A DNA stretch of 64,000 bases, from contig CAIQOK010000092.1 in the NCBI GenBank assembly GCA_903873415.1, forward strand, positions 29,382 to 93,381. The letters are read 5' to 3'. This document shows positions 52,908 through 62,000 of the stretch, in pieces; position 1 is the first letter of the stretch; each line of letters starts with the position of its first letter. Made by a program: the position numbers and the translations under genes. Source of the DNA: an uncultured Verrucomicrobiota bacterium. GTDB taxonomy: Bacteria; Verrucomicrobiota; Verrucomicrobiia; Limisphaerales; CAIQOK01. The notes below the pieces were generated by a model. The model had not been told where the DNA came from, did not search any database, and was given only the letters and a program-made list of their open reading frames with translations.

Positions 52908-53785
52908 TCCACGTTCTGAGCCTGTTCACGAAACTTTTCGAGCTCGGCCTTGAGAGTCACCACGGCCCGGGAAATCAGGGCGTGATTGGCCTTGGATCCG
53001 ATGGTGTTGATTTCGCGGTTCATCTCCTGGGCGAGAAAATCCAGAGTGCGGCCCACGGGCTCCTTTGATTGAAGGCAGTCGTCGAACTGCTGAAAATGGC
53101 TCTGCAAACGGGTCAGCTCCTCGGTGATGTCCGAGCGGTCGGCGAAAAAAACGACCTCCTTGAGCAGTCGCTCGTCATCCAGCGCGGGTGTTTCCAGACC
53201 GGCGGCACGGACCCGTTCCACCAGCTGGTCGCGATAGCGCCGGGCCACTTCCGGTGCGTGCTTCTGAACTGCCGCCGCCGCCTGTCGTAGGTTTGTGATA
53301 CGCTCGGTCAAATCGGACTGCAGATGGGCCCCTTCGCGTTCGCGCATCTTCACGAGCGCGGAGAGCGCCTTGGCGAGCGCCTTTTCCACCGCCGGCTCGA
53401 AATCCTCCCCGCCGGCGATCTGCTCGTCCGTTTGCATTACGCCCGGCGCCCGGACCAGATGATCGAGGGTAACGGATCCTGAGAGTTTTAGTTCATTGGC
53501 GAGCTTATTCAGTTCTCGGGCATAGGCCTTGGCCAGTGGGATGTTTAGATGCATCCGGGCCGAAGAGCCTTTGACACCAGCATGGAGAGACACCGTGGCC
53601 AGGACGCGACCGCGTGACAATCGCCGGTTGATCACGTCGCGCACCGCCGCCTCCAGGGGCTCCATTTCCCGCGGCAGGTTCACGGAGATTTCCATTTGCT
53701 TGCGGTTCACCGAACTGAGCTCAACGATGATTTTAAATCCGTCTTGGGAGCACTCGCCGCGTCCGTGGCCCGTCATTGACTTCAT
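52904..53785 (-). CDS. yicC: YicC/YloC-family endoribonuclease
   Basis: 293 residues: MTGHGRGE start, EISVNLPREM, RGRVLATVSL, and the conserved C-terminal GRTLDFLAQEMNREINTIGSKA. YicC family members are hexameric endoribonucleases that affect sRNA stability. ATG at 53785 gives the normal family N-terminus MKSMTG. First gene of the long leftward operon; yicC-gmk linkage is widely conserved. Confidence 0.95.
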   Translation of the reverse strand: MKSMTGHGRGECSQDGFKIIVELSSVNRKQMEISVNLPREMEPLEAAVRDVINRRLSRGRVLATVSLHAGVKGSSARMHLNIPLAKAYARELNKLANELKLSGSVTLDHLVRAPGVMQTDEQIAGGEDFEPAVEKALAKALSALVKMREREGAHLQSDLTERITNLRQAAAAVQKHAPEVARRYRDQLVERVRAAGLETPALDDERLLKEVVFFADRSDITEELTRLQSHFQQFDDCLQSKEPVGRTLDFLAQEMNREINTIGSKANHALISRAVVTLKAELEKFREQAQNVE

Positions 53786-54026
53786 GCCCCGTATCGTCTC
53801 CGAAACTGAACGTAATGTCGAATCTGGATTTGCCTGGAGCCGGCTTCTTTGGACTTTTATTGCTTGGCGGCTTAATTGGTTGGATGTGAGGGTGAAAAGA
53901 TCACACCAACCACAGTGCCGCACGTCCATTCCCCCACTCCGAACTGCGGCTGGACAAGGCAGAATGCCGGCAGGCAAGAAATCTCTCCGCCGGCAGAGGC
54001 ACGACCCTCAGACCGAAAGCAGCCGG

Positions 54027-54935
54027 TCAGCCGGGCCGCTGCGATGAGCTTGTTTTTTGTCCAAGCAGGGCTGCCCGGACGCTGGCCAGCTCTTTCCGCC
54101 GCCCGATGTCCACTTTCGGAAAGGCCAGATTGAGCGACCTGAGCGTTTCCACCACCACCGAGGCCACCACCAGCCGGGTGAACCACTTGTTGTCCGCGGG
54201 GATCACATGCCACGGTGCCTGTTCTGTTGAGGTGTGGCGGATGATGTCCTGATAGGCAGCCATGTAATCATCCCAAGACTCGCGTTCTTGGGCATCGGCC
54301 GCAGAGAATTTCCAGTTCTTTTCCGGCGATTCCAGGCGTTCGAGAAAACGCCGCTTCTGCTCCGCCTTGGAGACGTGAAGGAAGAATTTACGAATGACGA
54401 TTCCGTTGCGCCCGGCGTAACGCTCGAATCCAGCGATATCCTCAAACCGTTCGCGCCAGACATGTTTGGTGACCAACTGAGATGGTATCTTTTGCTTTGC
54501 CAGTAATCCGGGATGGACCCGTACGACCAGAGCTTCCTCGTAATAAGAGCGGTTGAAAATCCCGATCCGTCCGCGCTCGGGCAACCGCTTCTGGCAGCGC
54601 CATAGGTAGTCGTGATCCAGCTCTTCACTGGTGGGCGACTTGAAGGAATAAACTTCGCAGCCCTGGGGGTTGACGCCGGACATGACGTGCTTGATCGTTC
54701 CGTCCTTGCCGGCGGCGTCCATGGCCTGAAAGACCAGCAGGATGGCCCAATTGTCTTGGGCGTAAAGCTTCTCCTGCATTTCGGCCAGTTGGACGATGCT
54801 GTGCCCAAGCAGTGCCTTGGCGTGCTCCTTGGAATTCAATTTCCACGTGTCCGCCGGATCGAAGTGTTTCAGCCGGAACTTCGCACCGTCTGTGATACGA
54901 TAACGCTCAGCGAGATCCTTGAGAGTGATGGCCAT
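54027..54935 (-). CDS. ppk2: Polyphosphate kinase 2 family (polyphosphate:nucleotide phosphotransferase)
   Basis: 302 residues. Walker A AMDAAGKDGT (71-80), FKSPTSEELDHDYLWR, IFNRSYYEE (Walker B region), and WHVIPADNKWF near the end are the PPK2 signatures. It phosphorylates NDPs or NMPs from polyphosphate; class cannot be fixed from sequence, but the length fits class I/III single-domain enzymes. Convergent or divergent partners are not obvious; yicC is the next gene downstream on the same strand, 240 bases away. Confidence 0.93.
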   Translation of the reverse strand: MAITLKDLAERYRITDGAKFRLKHFDPADTWKLNSKEHAKALLGHSIVQLAEMQEKLYAQDNWAILLVFQAMDAAGKDGTIKHVMSGVNPQGCEVYSFKSPTSEELDHDYLWRCQKRLPERGRIGIFNRSYYEEALVVRVHPGLLAKQKIPSQLVTKHVWRERFEDIAGFERYAGRNGIVIRKFFLHVSKAEQKRRFLERLESPEKNWKFSAADAQERESWDDYMAAYQDIIRHTSTEQAPWHVIPADNKWFTRLVVASVVVETLRSLNLAFPKVDIGRRKELASVRAALLGQKTSSSQRPG

Positions 54936-54983
54936 GGCGATGGATAGCGCAGCGGGACAGGGCTGGCAACAGCGTTTTTGAAA

Positions 54984-55016
54984 TGAAAAAGGCTGAAACC
55001 TTGCGGCTTCAGCCTT
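54984..55016 (-). terminator. Intrinsic terminator of the deoxyhypusine-synthase homologue
   Basis: AAGGCTGAA (54989-54997) pairs with TTCAGCCTT (55008-55016), a 9-base-pair stem; on the minus strand it runs into a T-run. It lies about 25 bases after the stop of the gene at 55042. Confidence 0.85.
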
Positions 55017-55041
55017 GGATTGATCTAAGTTGCGCCCCGAT

Positions 55042-56253
55042 TCAGTCCAGAACCGGCTCGGAACCGTCCAGCATCTTGACCTTGTTATGCACGAAATATT
55101 CCTTGGTCAGGGCCTTCATCATCTTGGGCAATTGATCATAAAGACGCTTTAGTTTGCGCGGCTTGCGCTTGGCCAGCGCGTAATGCGTCAGCAGCGGCAT
55201 CGCGATAGTCGTGTCGGTATAGCACACAACGGCATCAGGCAGCTTGGTCGGATCGACCTTGCCCCAGCTGACGGCTTCGCCGGGGGTCGCGCCGGAAAGG
55301 CCGCCGGTATCAGGCCGGGCGTCGGTGACTTGGATGAAGAAGTCCTGTCCGACTTCCTTCATGCGGAGCACTTCTTGGATCTGGGGTTCGGTTTGGAGGG
55401 TGAAGTTTTTCGGGCTGCCGCCGCCCCAGAGGACCACGCCGCTGCGGCCACCGTTGCGCTTAGCCGCCAGCACGATGGCCGTGGACTCATTCACGTCGAT
55501 GGACGGGTTGACGCGGAGCTTGTTGCCCCGCAATTCCACGCCGGCCACGTTCATGCCGATGGTGGAGTCGCCGGGCGAGCTTGTGAAGCAGGGGACGCCG
55601 GCACGATAGGCTGCGGCCATCACGGACACGTCCTTGAGCTTGTTTTTGCGTTCCCATTCGGCAGCGTATTTGCCGATGAGGTAATGCAGCTCAACGGTGC
55701 CCATTTCCTTCTGGAACTCGGGTTGGCAGAGAATTTCCCGGAGCAGTTCATCCGTCGCCATCAGCCCGTCCGAATACGGAATCACCACGTCATAGATGCG
55801 GACCAGATCGTTGTCACGCAGGTCGGTGTCGTCGAATTTGAAGCTGCCGGAGTGGACAGGGTAATTCAGCGCGAAGTGCAGATCATGGTAAAGATTCGCG
55901 CCGGTGGAGACGATCCAGTCCACGAACCCGGACTTGATGAGCGGGATGATGCTTGAGCAGCCCAGGCCAGCCGGAGTGAGCGCGCCGGAAATGCTCATGC
56001 CTATGGTGACATCGTTGTCCAGCATGCGGTCGGTGAACAACTGGCAGGCTTCCTTGAGCCGGGCGGAGTTGTAGGCCAGAAAGCACTCGTCGATGATGTA
56101 GGTGAGCTTTTCCTTGCCGTTGAGGTTCTTGGGCTGGATGCGCTTGCCAGCCATGTATTTCTTCTTGTGGGGGCAGTTTTTTTCCTTCATCCAATCGGGC
56201 ATGTCGGCGACTTCCTCGCGATTGGCGATTTTCTGACGTTCAGTTCTGGCCAT
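55042..56253 (-). CDS. Deoxyhypusine synthase family protein
   Basis: 403 residues. GMSISGALTPAGLG, SGFVDWIVSTGANLYHD, and the C-terminal GEAVSWGK (325-332) match eukaryotic and archaeal deoxyhypusine synthases; Lys332 corresponds to the catalytic Lys that forms the spermidine imine. Bacteria do not have hypusinated eIF5A, so this homologue probably makes another polyamine such as homospermidine, or acts on an unknown target. ATG at 56253 fits the family; the frame runs to 56409. Followed by a terminator, so likely monocistronic. Confidence 0.9.
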   Translation of the reverse strand: MARTERQKIANREEVADMPDWMKEKNCPHKKKYMAGKRIQPKNLNGKEKLTYIIDECFLAYNSARLKEACQLFTDRMLDNDVTIGMSISGALTPAGLGCSSIIPLIKSGFVDWIVSTGANLYHDLHFALNYPVHSGSFKFDDTDLRDNDLVRIYDVVIPYSDGLMATDELLREILCQPEFQKEMGTVELHYLIGKYAAEWERKNKLKDVSVMAAAYRAGVPCFTSSPGDSTIGMNVAGVELRGNKLRVNPSIDVNESTAIVLAAKRNGGRSGVVLWGGGSPKNFTLQTEPQIQEVLRMKEVGQDFFIQVTDARPDTGGLSGATPGEAVSWGKVDPTKLPDAVVCYTDTTIAMPLLTHYALAKRKPRKLKRLYDQLPKMMKALTKEYFVHNKVKMLDGSEPVLD

Positions 56254-56392
56254 AATAATAAATAACTTTTGTGCCGTTACGATACGGAACCCGGTGCGAA
56301 TGCCAATCTCAAATTCCGATTCCAACTTCAAAGCCGCCTGAGGGCGGGATTTTTTCCTCCGCAGACGGGCCCGGTTCCGGTAAGAATCGGTT

Positions 56393-57238
56393 GTGCAAGT
56401 CTTCCTCAACGGCCGGTTTGTCCCGGCAGAGCAGGCGGTCGTGTCCGTGGCCGACCGCGGTTTTCTCTACGGCGACGGGGTGTTTGAGCTGGTGCCGGTC
56501 CATCAAGGCCGGCCCTTCCGCTGGCCGCAACATTGGGACCGGTTCCGGTGCGGGGCGGATTACCTGAAAATCAGGATCCCGTTTTCCGGTTCCGAGCTGC
56601 TCGGGCATGCCGGCCGACTTGTTGAGGAAAACGACATGCCTTCGTCCCTTCTTCGTCTGGCCCTGTCCCGCGGCGTGGGGATCCGGGGCTATTCCCCAAA
56701 GGGCGCAAACTCTCCCACGCTGGTGATGACCTTGCACGAGGCACCGCAGGAGGATCCGGAAGATCCAATCTGCTGGAATCTTGTGACCGCCTCGCAGCGG
56801 CTGCCGGCAGGCGACCCGCTGTCGTGCTGCAAAACGGCAAACAAACTGCCCCAGATCTTGGCCCGGGCCGAGGCGGATGCCGCGGGAGCCGACGAGGCGC
56901 TGCTGCTCAACACCAATGGGGATATTATCGAGGGCAGTGCCGGCAACCTCTTTTGGATTGAAGCCGGGGCGGTCCACACGCCCCCGCTGGCCAGCGGGGT
57001 GCTGCCGGGAGTGACTAGGGCCGTGATACTTGAACTTTGCCGGTCGCTTGGACTGGCTGCCCGCGAAGCCCGCGCGACGTCGGCGCAATTGCTTTCGGCC
57101 GAAGGCGTCTTTTTGTCCCTCAGTTCCCGGGGAATTGTGGAGGCTGCGACTTTGGACGGGCACCTGTTGGCATTCTCACCACTGACCGGAATCCTCCGGG
57201 AGGAATATTTGAACCTAGTCAGACGGGAGACGGCCTGA
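56393..57238 (+). CDS. pabC: Class IV aminotransferase, probably 4-amino-4-deoxychorismate lyase
   Basis: 281-residue PLP enzyme of fold type IV. DRGFLYGDGVFE near the start, PLP Lys147 in CCKTANKLPQILAR and NGDIIEGSAGNLFW are the usual motifs; EGSAGNLFW (Ser/Ala rather than Thr-Ser-Asn) and the length fit PabC-like members, but D-amino-acid or branched-chain aminotransferase activity cannot be excluded. GTG start at 56393. With pabB at 34.6 kb it would complete p-aminobenzoate synthesis. Confidence 0.82.
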   Translation: MQVFLNGRFVPAEQAVVSVADRGFLYGDGVFELVPVHQGRPFRWPQHWDRFRCGADYLKIRIPFSGSELLGHAGRLVEENDMPSSLLRLALSRGVGIRGYSPKGANSPTLVMTLHEAPQEDPEDPICWNLVTASQRLPAGDPLSCCKTANKLPQILARAEADAAGADEALLLNTNGDIIEGSAGNLFWIEAGAVHTPPLASGVLPGVTRAVILELCRSLGLAAREARATSAQLLSAEGVFLSLSSRGIVEAATLDGHLLAFSPLTGILREEYLNLVRRETA

Positions 57239-57325
57239 CTGGGGGGCGGATGCAGGAAATGAAAAAGGCGGCGGGGGCAGAACAGAACTTGCCTTCGCAA
57301 GCAGCGCTGGCAAGTTGAACGGCTC

Positions 57326-58375
57326 ATGAACATGCCTACGGAAGAAGAGATCAAGAACGCGCTCAAAACGGTGAAATATCCCGGGTATTCGCGCGACATC
57401 GTTTCGTTCGGGTTGATCAAGGAAATCTCCGCCCGGAATGGAGCGCTGAGCGTCGCCATGCAACTGACGACTCATCAACCGGAAGCGGCCGCCCAAATCA
57501 AAGCCGAAAGCGAGCGGGTGCTCCGCGCCCTGCCCGGGGTGCTCGCAGTTCATGTGGAGGTAAAGGTTCAGGGGGCCGCCCCAGCCACCAGCCCGCAAAG
57601 CCCGTGGGCGGGTCAAAACAAGGCCCCCGGCATCCGCCGCGTCGTCGCCGTCGCCAGCGGCAAGGGCGGGGTCGGAAAATCCACCACCTCCGTGAACCTG
57701 GCCTGCGCGTTGAGCCGCCTGGGCGCCCGGGTCGGCCTGCTGGATTGCGACATCTACGGCCCCAGCATTCCGCTGATGATGGGGATCAACGAGCGCCCCA
57801 CGATGAGCGCCGACGAGAAGATGGTGCCGCCGGAAAACTACGGGGTTAAGCTCATGAGCATCGGCTTTCTGCTGGAGGATAACCAGCCCGTGATTTGGCG
57901 CGGACCGATGATTATGAAGACCATCCAGCAGTTTGTGCATCTGGTGGACTGGGGTGAACTGGATTTCCTGCTGGTGGATCTGCCGCCCGGCACCGGGGAC
58001 GCTCAAATCTCCCTGTGTCAAACCGTGCCCTTGGACGGGGGAGTCATCGTTACCACCCCTCAGGAAGCATCGCTCGGTGTGGTCCGCAAGGGGATTGCCA
58101 TGTTTGGGAAGGTCAACGTCCCTATCCTAGGGATTGTGGAGAACATGAGCTATTTTACAGCGCCCAACGGGGAGCGGGTGGAGATCTTCGGGCACGGCGG
58201 CGGCCATGCCGAGGCCATGCGCCAAGGTGTGCCGTTTCTCGGTGAAATCCCTCTCTTCACAGAAATCCGCGAGGGGGGCGACCGCGGGGTTCCGGTGGTG
58301 GTGGGAGCGCCCAAGAAAGCGCCGGCGCAGGCCTTTCTCGAGGTGGCGCGCCTCTTGCAACAGAGATTCGCCTGA
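57326..58375 (+). CDS. mrp: Mrp/ApbC iron-sulfur carrier ATPase
   Basis: 349 residues. N-terminal MIP18 (DUF59) domain (EEIKNALKTVKYPGYSRDIV, about 1-85), then the deviant Walker A SGKGGVGKSTTSVNLA, DCDIYGPSIPLMMG, and YFTAPNG in place of the Cys-x-x-Cys found in some family members. It carries and delivers [4Fe-4S] clusters. It lies 87 bases after the aminotransferase gene. Confidence 0.95.
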   Translation: MNMPTEEEIKNALKTVKYPGYSRDIVSFGLIKEISARNGALSVAMQLTTHQPEAAAQIKAESERVLRALPGVLAVHVEVKVQGAAPATSPQSPWAGQNKAPGIRRVVAVASGKGGVGKSTTSVNLACALSRLGARVGLLDCDIYGPSIPLMMGINERPTMSADEKMVPPENYGVKLMSIGFLLEDNQPVIWRGPMIMKTIQQFVHLVDWGELDFLLVDLPPGTGDAQISLCQTVPLDGGVIVTTPQEASLGVVRKGIAMFGKVNVPILGIVENMSYFTAPNGERVEIFGHGGGHAEAMRQGVPFLGEIPLFTEIREGGDRGVPVVVGAPKKAPAQAFLEVARLLQQRFA

Positions 58376-58493
58376 CCCCAAAAGCCCCTCAGCCTCCCCT
58401 AATCGCGGCCGGCACCGGGCTAAGATTAAAGTTGTCAGCATGGGCGATGCACATTAGTGTCCTCTCATCAGACGCTCGTGAACTCAGAGAACC

Positions 58494-58721
58494 ATGCCTA
58501 GCGAAACGAAAGAGCCGTTGAATTCGAATGATTTACTCAAGAATTCCTCGTTGTATAAGGAGTTTCAGGCGGAGCGCGAGGAGATCCTGAAACACAAGTG
58601 GATCGAGTCCGAAAAGGCGGGACACGATATCGGGTTTGAAAACGCGCTGACTGATTGGATCGTCAAGCACCGCTCCAAATGGCGACGGTCCAGGGTGTCC
58701 GCCTCACAACACCAACCCTAG
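58494..58721 (+). CDS. Small conserved protein
   Basis: 75 residues, charged and helical. The core HKWIESEKAGHDIGFENALTDW resembles a short family with the pattern 'H-K/R-x-x-x-S-E-x-A-G-x-D-x-G' that I recall from several bacterial phyla; no function is known. An AGAGA precedes the ATG by a few bases. The preceding bases include an ATTAGTGTCC, the start of the dispersed repeat. Confidence 0.65.
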   Translation: MPSETKEPLNSNDLLKNSSLYKEFQAEREEILKHKWIESEKAGHDIGFENALTDWIVKHRSKWRRSRVSASQHQP

Positions 58722-58792
58722 ACGCTCACGGAATTTTCTTTCAGTGGATTTTAACGGGCTTCAGGGCAACATGAATCCAATTCCGACGCCGC

Positions 58793-58825
58793 AAACCGAT
58801 CCAGTCCGATCGGTTTCTTGTTTTT
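58793..58825 (+). promoter_or_regulatory. Attenuator-like hairpin directly before pyrR
   Basis: AAACCGAT (58793-58800) pairs with ATCGGTTT (58809-58816) around CCAGTCCG, followed by CTTGTTTTT and then at once the pyrR ATG. It has the form of an intrinsic terminator placed in the pyr leader, as expected for PyrR- or UTP-controlled attenuation. A competing upstream pair GGATT...AATCC (58746-58777) might form an antiterminator. Confidence 0.6.
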
Positions 58826-59362
58826 ATGACTGACTCCAGCCTTTTGCTCAATGCCGCAGCCATCGAACGCGCCTTGGTCCGCATTGCCCACGAAATCGCA
58901 GAGCGCAATCTCGACGGCTCCAATGTCGTCTTGGTCGGCATCCCCGAGGGGGGCGACACTCTGGCCGCACGCTTGGGACGGATCCTCGCCGCCATCTGGC
59001 AGCATCCGGTGCCCGTTGGCATTCTGGACGTGACCATGCACCGGGATGATCTGGGGCAGCGTGCAACCCCGATGATGCATCCCACTGTTATTCCTTTTGA
59101 CGTGACGGGTCGGACAGTGGTGCTTGTGGACGATGTGCTCTTCAGCGGACGGACAACCCGGGCCGCGATGGACGCCCTGAATGATTTCGGCCGGCCCACT
59201 AAAATCCAGTTGGCTGTCCTAGTGGATCGCGGCCACCGCGAACTGCCCATCCGCGCCGACTTTGTCGGCAAAAACGCCCCCACCGCCCGGGCGGAAAAGA
59301 TCCTGGTCCGGCTCACAGAAGCCGGGGCGAACGAGGATCAGGTGGTGCTTCAAAGAAAATGA
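58826..59362 (+). CDS. pyrR: PyrR-type pyrimidine regulator / uracil phosphoribosyltransferase
   Basis: 178 residues of the type I PRTase fold. The PRPP loop [21 protein letters not shown] and the flanking [15 protein letters not shown] are as in PyrR, which binds pyr mRNA and also has UPRTase activity. The immediate pyrB neighbour (ATGA overlap) supports PyrR over a purine PRTase. A terminator-like hairpin abuts its start codon, in keeping with autoregulation. Confidence 0.9.
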   Translation: MTDSSLLLNAAAIERALVRIAHEIAERNLDGSNVVLVGIPEGGDTLAARLGRILAAIWQHPVPVGILDVTMHRDDLGQRATPMMHPTVIPFDVTGRTVVLVDDVLFSGRTTRAAMDALNDFGRPTKIQLAVLVDRGHRELPIRADFVGKNAPTARAEKILVRLTEAGANEDQVVLQRK

Positions 59363-60312
59363 CTTTTATGGCTTGGAACCGTCCCCATTTGCTCGACATC
59401 GAATCGTTGACGCCGGAGGAAATACTCACGGTGCTGGATACGGCTCTGGCCTTCAAGGCCGTCGGGGCCCGGGCCATCAAGAAAGTCCCGGCGCTGCGCG
59501 GCAAAACCGTTGTAAACCTCTTCGTCGAACCTTCCACCCGGACGCGCATCAGCTTTGAACTGGCGGAGCAACGATTGTCAGCCGACATCATCAATTTCAC
59601 AACCGAGGCATCCTCGCTCAAAAAAGGCGAGACCCTCAAGGATACAGCCCGCAATCTGGAGGCGCTTAATGCCGACTTCATCGTCATCCGTCACAGCGCC
59701 AGCGGCGCACCGCATTTTCTGGCGCGATCCATCGGCGCCCACGTCATCAATGCCGGAGACGGAGCGCACGAGCACCCGACCAAGGCCTTGCTCGACTTGT
59801 TCACCATCCGCGAGCGCAAAGGGCGGATTGCCGGGCTGAATGTGACTATTTTGGGGGACATCCTCTACAGTCGCGTGGCCCGTTCGGACATCTGGGCGCT
59901 GACCAAGCTCGGGGCCAAAGTCACGCTTTGCGGGCCGTCCACCTTGGTGCCGCGGGTGTTCGAGGAGATGGGGTGCCGCGTCACACACAATGTCGAGGAA
60001 GCCATTCGAGACGCCGACATCATAAATCTCCTCCGCATCCAGCACGAGCGGCAGCGCAAGACGATGTTTCCGGGCATCAACGAATACACCCAGCTCTATG
60101 GTCTCAACCAGGACCGTCTGGCCCGCACCAAACCCGATGCCCTGATCATGCACCCCGGCCCTGTCAACCGCGGTGTGGAGATCGACAGCCGGATTGCCGA
60201 TTGCGACCGGTCGCTTATTTTGGAGCAAGTGACCAACGGGCTGGCAGTGCGCATGGCGGTGCTTTTCTTGGTGAACGGCGGAAAGGGACCTCAGGAAATC
60301 ACCGTCGGTTAG
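59359..60312 (+). CDS. pyrB: Aspartate carbamoyltransferase catalytic chain
   Basis: Second step of pyrimidine synthesis: carbamoyl phosphate plus aspartate to carbamoylaspartate. 317 residues; carbamoyl-phosphate site STRTR at 59-63, later [18 protein letters not shown] and [12 protein letters not shown]. No PyrI or dihydroorotase follows in the window. Translationally coupled to pyrR. Confidence 0.96.
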   Translation: MTFMAWNRPHLLDIESLTPEEILTVLDTALAFKAVGARAIKKVPALRGKTVVNLFVEPSTRTRISFELAEQRLSADIINFTTEASSLKKGETLKDTARNLEALNADFIVIRHSASGAPHFLARSIGAHVINAGDGAHEHPTKALLDLFTIRERKGRIAGLNVTILGDILYSRVARSDIWALTKLGAKVTLCGPSTLVPRVFEEMGCRVTHNVEEAIRDADIINLLRIQHERQRKTMFPGINEYTQLYGLNQDRLARTKPDALIMHPGPVNRGVEIDSRIADCDRSLILEQVTNGLAVRMAVLFLVNGGKGPQEITVG

Positions 60313-60321
60313 TGAATTGAC

Positions 60322-60350
60322 AGGAAATTGCTTTTTGGTGCGGCCGCATT
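60322..60350 (+). repeat. Short dispersed repeat, copy 2
   Basis: Matches 42606-42634 at 25 of 29 positions; begins about 10 bases after the pyrB stop. Confidence 0.45.
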
Positions 60351-60382
60351 CACTGGCGGATTCACTCGACGCTTCCCCAGTC

Positions 60383-60451
60383 ATTAGTGTCCGGCCGGAA
60401 ACGCGTGTTTTTGAAACGCTCCGCTGCGTTGGGGACGGAAGACAGGCAAGT
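60383..60451 (+). repeat. Dispersed repeat, copy 2 (ATTAGTGTCCG element)
   Basis: Partner of 2802-2870; see that entry. The GCGT...AAACGC self-complementary part is also present here. Confidence 0.6.
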
Positions 60452-60769
60452 GCGCCTCTCCCCAAGCGCAGCAACCGTCGACCACAGGAACGCCTTCAAA
60501 TTGACCATGTTACTCTCCCCGCCCATCCCGCCGCACCCGGGGACGAGCGCACTCCCAGGAAACGAAGGGTTGGCGGAAATCTCCAATAGGCCCTTGCCGA
60601 GGGGTGATTTCGAGTCTGAAATCAGTTGGGCGTTAGAGGGCTATAGGATTGAAGCGGTGAAAGACCACTTTCATCCTGGATCGGGCCGTCTTTTGCACCT
60701 CTGGCTGAAACAACACTCCGTTAAATCACAAGAACAACAGGCTGTTTAAAGCGGAACTCTCAAATTTTG

Positions 60770-60850
60770 ATGGCCGGGCGCAAAGGAGACCCGGTCAAAG
60801 TGTTCATCGCGCAACAGTTGCGGCGCGAGACGACGATGCCGCTGACTTGA
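60770..60850 (+). pseudogene. Remnant of a transposase C-terminus (REP/IS200-type, Y1-like)
   Basis: A 26-codon frame reading GRKGDPVKVFIAQQLRRETTMPLT before a TGA. The pattern R-K-G-D-x-x-K-x-x-x-A-x-x-L-R-x-E-T-T-M is one I associate with the tail of REP-associated tyrosine transposases in Verrucomicrobiota and Planctomycetes, where the stop position is usually Trp. No catalytic part is left. Tentative. Confidence 0.4.
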
Positions 60851-60985
60851 ATTACGGAATACCAAGACTTACGTGCCGCATTTGCGCTTTACTTTAAAGA
60901 CGCTTTGCACGCCGGGACGGAAGCGCGAAACCAACTCGGCACTAATGGCTTGGATTCAAATCTTGCGGTCGCCACGAGGATCCGG

Positions 60986-61486
60986 TCAGCTGGCACCCAG
61001 TTTTTTCCAGATATAAACAAAGGCCGGGGCGAACTCTTCAGGGGCACGGGCGATCCAGTCCGTCACCGCCCGGGGTGAAAACCAGCCGCCACCCAGCAGC
61101 TCCTCCGTGTTGAGCACAAACGGCCCCTCGGAGTCGGCCTGGTAAACCCACACGAATTCGGCGTCGGTTTCCGCGCAGGCCGCAAGCTTGAAAAGCCGCG
61201 CAGGGGGATTACCGGGACGCAGGCCGATCTCCTCACACAACTCACGCGCGGCCGTAGCGTCGTAATCCTCGCCCGAACCGACGTGTCCGCTGGCGGAGGA
61301 GTCCCAGACGCCCGGGTGCTTGTCTTTGCTCAGGGAACGCTGCTGGAGAAAAACCTGGCCGCGGGAGTTGAAGACCAGAACATGCACCGCCCGATGAAGC
61401 AGTCCAAGCCGGTGAACCTCCCCGCGCGACCGGCGGCCGACCACTTCATCCCGATCGTCGACGATATCAAAAAGCTCTTCGTCCAT
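60986..61486 (-). CDS. Nudix hydrolase (YfcD/IDI-like)
   Basis: 166 residues. Full Nudix box GHVGSGEDYDATAARELCEEIGL pattern (GX5EX7REUXEEXGU), preceded by LHRAVHVLVFNSRGQVFLQQRS, the form seen in YfcD and isopentenyl-diphosphate isomerase relatives. Substrate unknown; a housekeeping diphosphate hydrolase is most likely. ATG at 61486 gives the family start MDEELFDIVDD. Confidence 0.9.
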   Translation of the reverse strand: MDEELFDIVDDRDEVVGRRSRGEVHRLGLLHRAVHVLVFNSRGQVFLQQRSLSKDKHPGVWDSSASGHVGSGEDYDATAARELCEEIGLRPGNPPARLFKLAACAETDAEFVWVYQADSEGPFVLNTEELLGGGWFSPRAVTDWIARAPEEFAPAFVYIWKKLGAS

Positions 61487-62000
61487 GCCGGGTAGTCTTG
61501 TGAAATTCAACGGTCCAGATCAAGCCGGTAGAGTGAAGCTGCAGCTTCCGGTCTTTCGGGGAGGTTGTCATACGGCCGTGCACTGTTTCCACTGCCGTCC
61601 GGGCTTGGCCCCTTTCCCCATAGGCCTGAATTTGCCCGCTTGATCATCAGGAACTTGGGTGTGTTGGGTTTCAGCGGTTAAATGGGCTAAAAAGCTGCCG
61701 GAAACTTCGTTCCTCCGATTGGGGCGGTTCTCTTGATTCTCTCAACTAACACATAAAAAAACACTGGCGACAGATGCGGAGTCGATTTTTGCCAATGTGG
61801 CTTCCGACACCATTTGATTCAGCGGATGCAGTGCAAGCGGCAATGGCAAGAGCCGGGCGTGTGTCTGGCAATGGGCGGTGTGTGCAAGTGGCCCCTAAAG
61901 GCGGGAGTAAGAGAGATGCCAAGCCGGGCAGCGTGTGGAGATCAGATCGCTATCAATTCAATTCGCTCGACTTGGCGTGAGGGATGACTACGGTGGGGAT
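61487..62000. other. Intergenic region before the SPFH pair
   Basis: About 510 bases separating the divergent Nudix and SPFH genes. No gene, RNA, hairpin or repeat was recognised. An A-run near 61755 is the only notable composition feature. Confidence 0.5.

Larger units (their letters stand above)
60313..60985. other. Repeat-rich intergenic region after pyrB
   Basis: About 670 bases with no intact gene. It holds copies of two dispersed repeats (60322-60350 and 60383-60451) and a transposase-like remnant (60770-60850). Open frames across it show no family features. Confidence 0.6.

Noticed and set aside
60387..60749. 120-codon open frame in the gap after pyrB
   Set aside because: Begins inside the dispersed repeat and has no recognisable features; more likely chance.
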